From Opitutales bacterium (GTDB lineage: Bacteria > Verrucomicrobiota > Verrucomicrobiia > Opitutales > Opitutaceae), in NCBI GenBank assembly GCA_021772595.1, contig JAJFLS010000282.1, positions 1-7,647 of the forward strand: 7,647 nucleotides of DNA, read 5' to 3'. The position numbers and the translations under genes are program-made. This document shows positions 1 to 5,469 of the stretch, piece by piece. Under the pieces are notes generated by a model. It searched no databases. It was not told where the DNA came from and saw nothing but the letters and a program-made list of their open reading frames with translations. Each line of letters opens with the position of its first letter. The stretch's first letter is position 1.

Positions 1-90
1 GCGGGGGGGGGGGGGGGGCGCCCCCGCCCGCCCGCGCTACCAAACACCAGGCTCTTCTCCCCCCCCCGCCCGCCCCCCCCGACCCTACAA
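1..90. other. GC homopolymer-rich low-complexity tract at window edge
   Basis: The tract has a run of 16 G (3-18), then C-rich blocks and a run of nine C (59-67), with a short G5-CG-C5 palindrome at 14-25. No coding is visible. The tetramer CTAC, which reads GTAG on the other strand, occurs at 36-39 and 85-88. An outer repeat end follows at 98-116, so the tract could be the GC-rich interior of another hairpin element, partly collapsed or mis-called. A sequencing or assembly artefact at a contig end is equally likely. Confidence 0.6.
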
Positions 91-94
91 TTTC

Positions 95-116
95 GACTTA
101 TTAAACAGTCCCTAAG
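95..116. repeat. Orphan right end of a composite inverted-repeat element
   Basis: Bases 98-116 match the right terminus of the complete element ending at 251 at 16 of 19 positions. They finish in the same CTAAG pentamer (112-116) that begins the next element. Bases 95-107 also form a 12 of 13 inverted repeat with 121-133. This looks like the end of a preceding copy directly abutting, and sharing its junction with, the complete copy at 112-251. The rest of the preceding copy would lie in the GC-rich tract or beyond the window. Confidence 0.5.
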
Positions 117-251
117 AGAGTGTCTAATAAGTCAGTTCGACGAACCGTTGGAACGGGACGGCGCCCGTTCGCTACCCTGGAGTTACCTTCAAATAGGTAG
201 TGCTCGGGCGCCGTCCCGAGTTATCACGGCATTTATTAGACACTCTCTAAG
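112..251. repeat. Composite MITE-like element, copy 1, with inner REP pair
   Basis: The outer inverted repeats are AGAGTGTCTAATAA (117-130) and its perfect complement (233-246), each flanked outside by CTAAG (112-116 and 247-251). Inside are two hairpins in inverted orientation. One has arms GAACGGG (151-157) and CCCGTTC (164-170), with GGTAG read on the - strand at 172-176. The other has GGTAG at 196-200 on the + strand and arms CTCGGG (203-208) and CCCGAG (215-220). Both loops read CGCCGT in their own orientation. There is no coding capacity for a transposase, so the element would be non-autonomous. Whether CTAAG is a target duplication or part of the end cannot be settled, because the second copy has the same pentamer. 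Confidence 0.75.
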
Positions 252-494
252 ACAACTAGAGGCCTCGCTTGACAAGAGACGGTTCATACCTAATAAAAAA
301 ATGGTTGGTCCTGTTTATAATAAGCCGAAAATGAAGGGATAGCATCAGTCCAACGAAGGAGAATTGGTAGCCAGCACCGAGCGAAGCGACAAATTTTCCG
401 GGTCAGTGAGTACATTGTTCAATTTGGAACTCTCTTATATAAAACCTCCACCTCGGCGGCGGCTCCGCTAAAAAGTAATTTCCTATCAGTAACT
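252..494. other. Intergenic leader region upstream of the membrane/TPR gene
   Basis: No convincing gene is present. The stretch holds a candidate sigma-70-type promoter at 415-443 and a second, weaker possibility with TTGACA at 269-274 followed 17 bp later by AATAAA. An isolated TATAAT at 316-321 has no fitting -35. A short TTG-initiated frame at 364 has a purine-rich stretch before it, but its product resembles nothing I recognise. Confidence 0.5.
415..443 (+). promoter_or_regulatory. Candidate sigma-70-type promoter of the 1025-residue gene
   Basis: TTGTTC (415-420) and TATAAA (438-443) are separated by exactly 17 bp. Transcription would start near 450, leaving a leader of about 45 nt before the ATG at 495. 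The leader has no Shine-Dalgarno sequence and contains a small GCGG/CCGC stem (456-468). The -10 is a good match (5 of 6) and the -35 a moderate one (TTG conserved). It is the best-placed promoter for the only gene on this strand. Confidence 0.4.
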
Positions 495-3400
495 ATGAAC
501 TGGCTGATCTTCTGCCTCTTCTTTCTCTCAGGTGTCTGCGGCCTCATCTACCAGGTCGCGTGGACCCGGATGATGACCCATGTGTTCGGCACCACCGTCC
601 TTGCAGTGAGCACGGTCCTGGCGGCATTCATGGCGGGCCTCGCCCTTGGAAGTTACTACCTCGGAAAAAAGGGAGACAAGAGTGGGAATCCGCTGAAACG
701 ATATGCGGTTTATGAATTCGGAATCGGGCTGACTTCATTGCTCGCCCTCATCTTGTTGGATCAGCTCACCCCGCTCAGTGTCTGGATGACACAGACCTTC
801 GGGTACTCGTTCGCGCTCTACAGCCTTGGCCGGTTTATTGTCGTCTTTTTTCTGATTCTCGTCCCGACAACTCTCATGGGCGCGACCCTGCCCATCCTGA
901 GCAGGTTCGTGATCAAGCGGTTCGAGAAAGTTGGGCGCTCGCTTGGAAGTCTGTACGCCACCAATACGCTGGGCGCCGTGTGCGGCGGCCTGCTGGCAGG
1001 CTTCTACCTGATCGGCAACCTCGGCATCCACAACTCGATCTACCTCGCGGTCGTCCTGAATATCGGGATTGGCGCTGTTTCCTGGTCCGTAGCCAGTGGG
1101 CGTTTCGCGACGATTACCGATTCGAACGTTCCCGGCCCGACTGAGAAGAAAAAGAAGAAGTCTCCTGGGAAAAACGAGGGGCCGAGTCCCATTCACAAAC
1201 GACACCAACGCCTGTTGCTCGGTGGATTCGCCCTGTCCGGTTTGACCTCCTTTGCCTACGAAGTGCTCTGGACACGGACGTTGGTCTATTACTTGGGAAA
1301 TTCCACCTATGCATTCACCACCATGCTAACCACCTTCCTGGCCGGCATCGCGATCGGCGGCTATCTGGTTCGGTTCTTTGTCGACCGGCTGAAGAATCCA
1401 ATGCGTTTTTTCGCGTGGATCCAGGTGGGCATCGGACTATCGGCGGCTGCGGCCATGCCATTGCTGAATATTTTAATACTCGCAACTGGCTTTAACTCCT
1501 GGTTCGTGTCCGTGGATCCAAGCTGGGGAACGGACATTCTCATGAGGTTTGTGATGTCTTTCATCGTCATGCTTGTCCCTTCAGTTCTCGTGGGCATGAC
1601 CTTCCCACTTGTAGGCAAGATCCTTGTGAGAAATCTCAACCGGACCGCTGCAGATGTAGGGAAGGTCTACGCGGTGAACACCCTGGGCAATATCGCCGGG
1701 GCCTTGCTACCCGCGTTTTTTCTCGTTCCCATTCTGGGCATTCACAAGGGCATCCTGGTCATGGTCGTTGTGAACATCGGGATCGGGGTGGTGATCCTGG
1801 CTTACGGACAGACCCGGCTTTCCCGCCTGCGTCATCTCGCGCCCGCGGGAATCTCCGCTCTGGTCGTCCTCGTCCTCGTCCTGCCGTTGGCCTCGCAGTT
1901 GCCCTCGGACAACCAGGAGCCAGGTGACGAGGTCCTCTATTACAAGGAGGGCATCGCGGCAACCACTAAGGTGTACGCCAAACGCGTCACCCGTGACAAA
2001 CACATCTCCGTGGACGGCATCCAGATCGGCGGGTCCAATACTGAACTCGACTACAAGCAGCAGTGGCTGGCGCATCTCCCCAAATTGCTGTTGGGCGAGT
2101 ACCGCTCGGAGCTCTCCATCGGCCTGGGATCGGGCATCCTGATCGGGGAAAGCGCGAGACACCTTGACCTGGAGAGGATCGTCTGCGTGGAAATCGCGCC
2201 GAGCGTCGTAGAAGGCGCCCAGTTCTTCAAGGTAGAGAACTACGGGATTCTCGATTCGCCCCGGGTGGAGGTGGTGGTCAACGACGGAGTGAACTACCTG
2301 CTGACCAGCACGGACACCTATGATATCATTTCGACGGACGGCAAGACCCTGCCCGAGTATGGCGTTAACGGTGTCTTCTTCTCACGGGAGTTCTATACCC
2401 TGATGCTAGATCACCTTGCACCCGGCGGGCTCGCAATCCAGTGGATTCCCACTCATTATCCCTCCAATGTGTTCCGGACAGTCCTGAAAACGTTTACGGA
2501 CGTCTTCCCGAAAGCCGTGCTGTGGTACGCGCAGGAGGGCAACTGTTTCCTCGTCGGATCGAACGACGAGATCGTTCTCGATCCGGACGCGATCGGGCGG
2601 AAACTGGAAAACTCAGAAAACCCCTTTGACGGGCTTCGTAAGTTCGGGATCACGACCGCGGAAAGCCTGCTGTCCCATATGGTTGCTGCCGAGGACGTAT
2701 TGAAGGAGCAAACCGTCGGGGTTGAGGAAAATAGCATGGAAAAACCGATCGTGGAATTCTACGACTACCGGGACTACGCCGTGCCGGAAGTTAAGCGGAA
2801 GTTGATAAATCTCGATTTCATACTGTCCATTCGGGGATCGGGGTCCGGCGGCGACCGGATCAAAGCCCTTTCTGGGGAAGTGGCCACCGCTTATGAAGCC
2901 GAAGGAGCCTACTTGCAGGGTCAGAGAGCGATTCTGAGCGGTGGGAAGACGGCCCTCGCCAATAGTCATTTCGAAAGCGCCTTGGCAATTGCCCCGAATA
3001 ACCAGGATCTTCGTTACCACATCTTCGGTCATAAGCTGCAGAGCGCAAAGGACCGGATTCTGGCGCAGAAGTATCTGGAAGCGGAACCCTACATCCGGCA
3101 GGCGGTGGAACTCTGGCCCAACAGCGCCGAGGCCCATCACCGCTACGGACACATCCTGATGATGCAAAAGAAGTTTGCCGAGGCTGTTCACGAGTTCGAA
3201 GCCACCGTTGCACTTGCGCCCGAACGCATCACCCTTCGTCACCAGTTGTCGTCGATTTATCTTTCAAACAGGCTGGACGACAAGGGTATCAGTCATCTCA
3301 GAGCCATCCTGGAATTCGAACCCGGGGACCTGAAGGCGCTGTTTAACCTGGGGTACCTCCTGGCCGAGAGGAAGTCCTTCAAGGAGGCCCTCGACATCTT

Positions 3401-3572
3401 GAAGCGAGCGCATGCGATCGCGCCGAGGGATCCTGGCGTCATCGACAGCTATGCATGGGTGACGTACCAGAGCGGCGATTTGGAAGGCGCCCGTTCGATT
3501 GTTCGGGATGGGGGACGCTACTATGAAGGGAACCCCGAGCTCGAGAAGCGGCGGCGGATCCTCTTGGAGTAG
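495..3572 (+). CDS. Membrane-bound spermidine-synthase-like protein with C-terminal TPR repeats
   Basis: A 1025-residue polytopic membrane protein in three modules. Residues 1-470 hold many hydrophobic segments arranged as an internal duplication: 10-61 resemble 245-297 (SG...Y.V.WTR, then AG.A.G.Y) and 121-193 resemble 359-431 (LVP...G.T.P, then Y..NTLG, then LGIH). A lysine-rich linker at 217-236 joins the halves. Residues 480-720 resemble polyamine aminopropyltransferases: a GLGSG nucleotide-binding loop at 543-547, an acidic residue E566 where SAM-binding folds hold the ribose, DG at 597-598 and a YDIISTDG strand at 609-616. The second acidic residue of the usual spermidine-synthase D-S-S-D catalytic stretch is not evident, so polyamine synthesis is not assured. 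Residues about 795-1011 hold five or six TPR-like helical pairs, suggesting protein binding. The ATG fits the family's usual N-terminus and no upstream in-frame start was seen. No neighbour explains its role. Confidence 0.88.
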   Translation: MNWLIFCLFFLSGVCGLIYQVAWTRMMTHVFGTTVLAVSTVLAAFMAGLALGSYYLGKKGDKSGNPLKRYAVYEFGIGLTSLLALILLDQLTPLSVWMTQTFGYSFALYSLGRFIVVFFLILVPTTLMGATLPILSRFVIKRFEKVGRSLGSLYATNTLGAVCGGLLAGFYLIGNLGIHNSIYLAVVLNIGIGAVSWSVASGRFATITDSNVPGPTEKKKKKSPGKNEGPSPIHKRHQRLLLGGFALSGLTSFAYEVLWTRTLVYYLGNSTYAFTTMLTTFLAGIAIGGYLVRFFVDRLKNPMRFFAWIQVGIGLSAAAAMPLLNILILATGFNSWFVSVDPSWGTDILMRFVMSFIVMLVPSVLVGMTFPLVGKILVRNLNRTAADVGKVYAVNTLGNIAGALLPAFFLVPILGIHKGILVMVVVNIGIGVVILAYGQTRLSRLRHLAPAGISALVVLVLVLPLASQLPSDNQEPGDEVLYYKEGIAATTKVYAKRVTRDKHISVDGIQIGGSNTELDYKQQWLAHLPKLLLGEYRSELSIGLGSGILIGESARHLDLERIVCVEIAPSVVEGAQFFKVENYGILDSPRVEVVVNDGVNYLLTSTDTYDIISTDGKTLPEYGVNGVFFSREFYTLMLDHLAPGGLAIQWIPTHYPSNVFRTVLKTFTDVFPKAVLWYAQEGNCFLVGSNDEIVLDPDAIGRKLENSENPFDGLRKFGITTAESLLSHMVAAEDVLKEQTVGVEENSMEKPIVEFYDYRDYAVPEVKRKLINLDFILSIRGSGSGGDRIKALSGEVATAYEAEGAYLQGQRAILSGGKTALANSHFESALAIAPNNQDLRYHIFGHKLQSAKDRILAQKYLEAEPYIRQAVELWPNSAEAHHRYGHILMMQKKFAEAVHEFEATVALAPERITLRHQLSSIYLSNRLDDKGISHLRAILEFEPGDLKALFNLGYLLAERKSFKEALDILKRAHAIAPRDPGVIDSYAWVTYQSGDLEGARSIVRDGGRYYEGNPELEKRRRILLE

Positions 3573-3600
3573 GTCCAACGACAGCCCCTTCCACATCGCC

Positions 3601-3615
3601 GCGGAACATTTCCGC
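3601..3615 (+). terminator. Possible hairpin terminator after the membrane/TPR gene
   Basis: A perfect 6 bp stem, GCGGAA and TTCCGC around a CAT loop, begins 28 bp past the stop codon. It is followed by AAAAT rather than a T-run, so it is not a canonical intrinsic terminator. It may only pause transcription or stabilise the 3' end. Confidence 0.2.
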
Positions 3616-3878
3616 AAAATACTGATAAGCCGCCAGCCTTCCGTTGGGAGAAGATAAAAAGATGGCATGTGAGTTGGCAAGCGGGTCTAGGGCCCGAAAA
3701 TCTTGCCTGCGAAGAAACAGGCGCAAAGCCTATACTACTCTTAGCGCTACAAAGTAGAGCGAGGGTCTGTAAAGTAAAGATCCCCAGAGCGTCAGTTTTC
3801 GCTGTCTGAGCTTCGCCCGTCAGGAGCTTTCGACTACAAGAAAGCCGAAAATCCGAAGCAAGGAGGGTGTTGGAAAAA

Positions 3879-3942
3879 TAGCTCACTCACTTTAGCGTGA
3901 GTCTTGACTTCGGGCATGGCTCACGCTGAAGCGAGTGAGCTA
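3879..3942. repeat. Large inverted repeat, REP-like pair
   Basis: Arms of 25 nt (3879-3903 and 3918-3942) match at 22 positions around a 14 nt loop. Each arm is also a small hairpin in itself: CTCAC/GTGAG at 3882-3886 and 3897-3901, and GCTCAC/GTGAGC at 3919-3924 and 3935-3940. The right arm carries a GTAG head on the - strand (3940-3943); the left carries the degenerate ATAG (3878-3881). This inverted pairing of self-complementary units is the layout of bipartite REP clusters. No protein coding was seen here. Confidence 0.65.
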
Positions 3943-4092
3943 CATCGACTGGTTTCGAGACCTCGGATCTCTCCAGAAACCAGAAGCGCCGACCAAAGCC
4001 GCCACCGACGTAGAAGCCTACCTTTCGAAGCCTTAGCTCTACGTTACTAGATCTTAGTTTAGTGCTCTCGATATTTCTTTCTTAGCTAAATA

Positions 4093-4118
4093 GGTAGGGA
4101 GGAACGGCTCGGTCCTCC
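4093..4118 (+). repeat. Single GGTAG-headed REP-like hairpin
   Basis: GGTAG (4093-4097) is followed at once by arms GGAGGA (4098-4103) and TCCTCC (4113-4118) around a 9 nt loop. It has the same head-plus-stem layout as the hairpins in the composite elements, but an unrelated stem sequence. It sits 14 bp before the left end of composite element copy 2. Confidence 0.5.
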
Positions 4119-4132
4119 ATGTTCATGAAGCT

Positions 4133-4295
4133 CTAAGAGAGTGTCTAATAAGTCCTGGATCACTGATGGTAGGGGGCTGCTTATCCCTAAGCAGCCGATT
4201 CAAGATTAGAGCAAACACGGCTGACTAGGGATAGTCAGCCCTACCTCAGAATCCAGAATGTTGATATTAAAAACTCTTATCAGACACTCTCTAAG
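4133..4295. repeat. Composite MITE-like element, copy 2, with inner REP pair
   Basis: The outer ends match copy 1: CTAAG plus AGAGTGTCTAATAAG (4133-4152), and a right end (4276-4295) whose complement differs at one position over the 15 nt core. The interior is different. GGTAG (4168-4172) precedes a perfect hairpin GGCTGCTTA/TAAGCAGCC (4175-4183, 4188-4196) with loop TCCC. Further on, GGCTGACTA/TAGTCAGCC (4219-4227, 4232-4240) is followed by CTACC (4241-4245), which is GGTAG on the - strand. The two hairpins are inverted relatives with two compensated stem positions. The right end lies 8 bp from the stop codon of the neighbouring - strand gene and may serve as its transcript end. Confidence 0.75.
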
Positions 4296-4303
4296 AAACC
4301 GCG

Positions 4304-4948
4304 CTAGGGAACTACAAGACGCACATACCCGAAACGAGCGGCTTCGAGTTGCTCGACGTTTTTAGAACAAACCCAGGGACCCGCCAATAGCGGACCTTCA
4401 ATTCCCCTCAGCTCAACTGTCTTCGTCTCGTATTCCTCGCCCGACTTTGCCGCCGACATCGTAAAGACAGTGCCTTTCTTCTCCAACCGAATCTTGTCCG
4501 CGCCCTTTACTTCAAAAGGTATCCCCTTTGTCTCCGCGCCAGAACTCGGCCGATATTGCATCGAAACCAATCCATCGCCATGAACCGCACACGTAACGTG
4601 CGGAGCGTCCGGCTCTAACGATGCCCGTATCATCCAGCCCGCCTTTCGATGAGGAGCCTCCGTCAAGTCAACAATCGTCACACTGCCCTCCATGGACACA
4701 TCCCCGCTCACCCGTTTCCACAGGAATCCAAAACTGTCCAGAGTCCCCCAAATATTTTCTCCCGCAGCCTTCAAATAATAAGCCTGCTCCGAACTCTGAT
4801 AGAATGCGCCGCCCGCAACGCCTGTCTTCCCCACATCCGTCCATTGATCGAAGATGCCCAGATCATCCTCATTACCCTGACCAAAAGAAATTAAAGGCAG
4901 GGCGACAAACAACAAGAGAATCCACAGGGGTTGAGTGTATCTATTCAC
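4304..4948 (-). CDS. Secreted beta-sandwich (DUF1349/LamG-like) protein
   Basis: A 214-residue protein with a signal peptide (NRY, hydrophobic core about residues 8-22, cleavage near SFG-Q), so probably periplasmic or extracellular. The mature part reads as one concanavalin-like beta-sandwich. Recognisable stretches are ENIWG (64-68), FLWKRVSGDV (75-84), HRKAGWMIRASL (100-111) and HGDGLVSMQYR (123-133), then alternating beta strands to the C-terminus. From memory, this pattern occurs in the N-terminal domain of some TolB-like beta-propeller proteins and in stand-alone DUF1349-type proteins, where a carbohydrate-related role is suspected but unproven. No propeller repeats follow. The start is GTG; no in-frame alternative lies close upstream, and the signal peptide fits this start. 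The gene ends next to composite repeat element copy 2. Confidence 0.75.
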   Translation of the reverse strand: MNRYTQPLWILLLFVALPLISFGQGNEDDLGIFDQWTDVGKTGVAGGAFYQSSEQAYYLKAAGENIWGTLDSFGFLWKRVSGDVSMEGSVTIVDLTEAPHRKAGWMIRASLEPDAPHVTCAVHGDGLVSMQYRPSSGAETKGIPFEVKGADKIRLEKKGTVFTMSAAKSGEEYETKTVELRGIEGPLLAGPWVCSKNVEQLEAARFGYVRLVVP

Positions 4949-4996
4949 GCTCGTAGGATGGACGATATTGGGCGGTTCAGAAAGCCAATTCCAGGA

Positions 4997-5023
4997 ATTA
5001 TTAAGTTATCCATTTTTTGGCAA
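4997..5023 (-). promoter_or_regulatory. Candidate promoter of the secreted beta-sandwich gene
   Basis: On the - strand, TTGCCA (5018-5023) and AATAAT (4997-5002) each match the sigma-70 consensus at 5 of 6 positions, but the spacer is only 15 bp. The resulting leader to the GTG at 4948 would be about 40 nt and shows no clear ribosome binding site. The inverted repeat at 5013-5048 overlaps the -35 and could be an operator. Confidence 0.3.
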
Positions 5024-5048
5024 CTCGGACTTGAAGAGTGCCAAAAAA
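5013..5048. repeat. T6GGCA...TGCCA6 inverted repeat, possible operator
   Basis: The left arm is six T, GGC, AACT (5013-5025); the right arm is AGTGCC followed by six A (5037-5048). The arms match except for one extra A in the left arm. It overlaps the candidate -35 of the 214-residue gene, so a repressor or activator site is possible. A stem used as a terminator is the alternative, although no transcript is known to end here. Confidence 0.35.
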
Positions 5049-5079
5049 GTCAAAACTGCTCGGTTATCTAATTGCAGGA

Positions 5080-5130
5080 GCGGGTTTCGTCAGTCCTCCA
5101 TAGCCCGGAGGGCGACGGACGGAATCCCGC
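5080..5130. repeat. Imperfect inverted repeat
   Basis: GCGGG, TTCGTC and CCTCC in the left arm (5080-5099) pair approximately with GGAGG, GACGGA and CCCGC in the right arm (5107-5130), with gaps. It is probably a degraded member of the repeat population in this gap. It lies 5 bp from the nested element that follows. Confidence 0.35.
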
Positions 5131-5134
5131 GGGC

Positions 5135-5283
5135 GCGCATAGGCGTCAACTCAAGCAAAAAGAGACGTTTCGCCGACTGTAGGAGCCTGCTTGCAAGCGA
5201 TTAATTCCCTGGGCGGGCAACGAAAATAATCTCCTGCAAGCAGGCTCCTACAATCGATAACACTCAAGTTGATCCCTATGCGC
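5135..5283. repeat. Nested inverted-repeat element with inner GTAG-headed REP pair
   Basis: Outer arms of 21 nt (5135-5155 and 5263-5283) match at 17 positions, with the first nine perfect (GCGCATAGG). Inside is a perfect 18 nt inverted repeat, TGTAGGAGCCTGCTTGCA (5178-5195) and its complement (5235-5252), separated by 39 nt. The inner left unit continues into the palindrome GCTTGCAAGC (5189-5198). The inner sequence strongly resembles the classical Pseudomonas-type REP (TGTAGGAGC head and a GC-rich palindrome). The architecture, outer inverted repeats around an inverted REP pair, repeats that of the elements at 112-251 and 4133-4295, but the sequences are unrelated. Confidence 0.65.
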
Positions 5284-5338
5284 AGGCACGAGTGGAGATG
5301 GCGAAGCAGCAGCTGCGTCCCGCAGCGCCGCTCTTCTC

Positions 5339-5365
5339 GGCTGACTAAGGATAGTCAGCCCTACC
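5339..5365 (-). repeat. GGTAG-headed REP hairpin, second copy of the 4219-4245 unit
   Basis: The arms GGCTGACTA (5339-5347) and TAGTCAGCC (5352-5360) are perfect around a 4 nt loop, with CTACC (5361-5365), i.e. GGTAG on the - strand. It is identical to the hairpin at 4219-4245 except for one loop base (A versus G at 5348/4228). The copy stands alone, without the AGAGTGTCT outer ends, so the REP can exist outside the composite element. Confidence 0.7.
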
Positions 5366-5372
5366 ATTATCC

Positions 5373-5443
5373 ATCCGTGGAAATCCGTGCGATCCGTGGG
5401 CGAAAAACAAGTACGCTATCTGCGTTCATCTGGACAATCTGCG
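5373..5443. repeat. Two triplets of degenerate ATCYGYG heptamer repeats
   Basis: ATCCGTG occurs at 5373, 5383 and 5392; ATCTGCG, ATCTGGA and ATCTGCG start at 5418, 5428 and 5437. Both triplets have start-to-start spacings of 10 then 9, so the second is a diverged version of the first. The function is unknown. Similar ATCCGTG-type short-period arrays are, to my recollection, scattered through intergenic DNA of many environmental bacteria. Confidence 0.6.
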
Positions 5444-5469
5444 GGCAAAACACATTTGGCTACTTACGC

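Larger units (their letters stand above)
3573..4132. other. Non-coding, hairpin-rich intergenic region
   Basis: No supported gene is present. The stretch contains a 6 bp stem at 3601-3615, a small stem at 3705-3722 (GCCTG/CAGGC), one at 3744-3760 (CTAC/GTAG), the large inverted repeat at 3879-3942, a stem at 3949-3983 (CTGGTTTC/GAAACCAG), one at 4008-4044 (ACGTAG arms) and a GGTAG-headed hairpin at 4093-4118. Such density of unrelated stems is typical of repeat-accumulating intergenic DNA. The first 150 bp read like coding on the - strand for about 50 residues, without a family I recognise. Confidence 0.6.

Noticed and set aside
112..251. Classical insertion sequence with its own transposase
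   Set aside because: The element is only 140 bp and has no room for a transposase; it can only be a non-autonomous derivative.
148..342. 64-residue ORF on the + strand
   Set aside because: It runs through the hairpins and right end of composite element copy 1 and has no protein-like features; its start lies within the repeat.
364..470. TTG-initiated 35-residue frame with GAAGGAG upstream
   Set aside because: The spacing to the TTG is poor, the product is unrecognisable, and it overlaps the better-supported promoter of the next gene.
735..3242. Long antisense and alternative-frame ORFs inside the 1025-residue gene (e.g. 735-1208, 1707-2162 and 2613-3242 on the - strand)
   Set aside because: The sense frame encodes a recognisable multi-domain protein throughout; the others are low-complexity, Arg- or Asp-rich shadows of GC-rich codons.
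3264..3886. - strand ORFs of 95-138 residues (3264-3680, 3439-3726, 3521-3886)
   Set aside because: All run antisense into the TPR-coding region and show no family signature; only the 3573-3726 part is mentioned as a weak finding.
4621..5204. + strand ORFs opposite the secreted protein and in the repeat gap (4621-4956, 4649-4894, 4935-5204)
   Set aside because: Two are antisense shadows of the signal-peptide-bearing gene; the third crosses imperfect repeats and has no recognisable features.
5373..5443. CRISPR array
   Set aside because: The units are only 7 nt with 2-3 nt between them and are degenerate; there are no spacers of CRISPR length and no cas genes.
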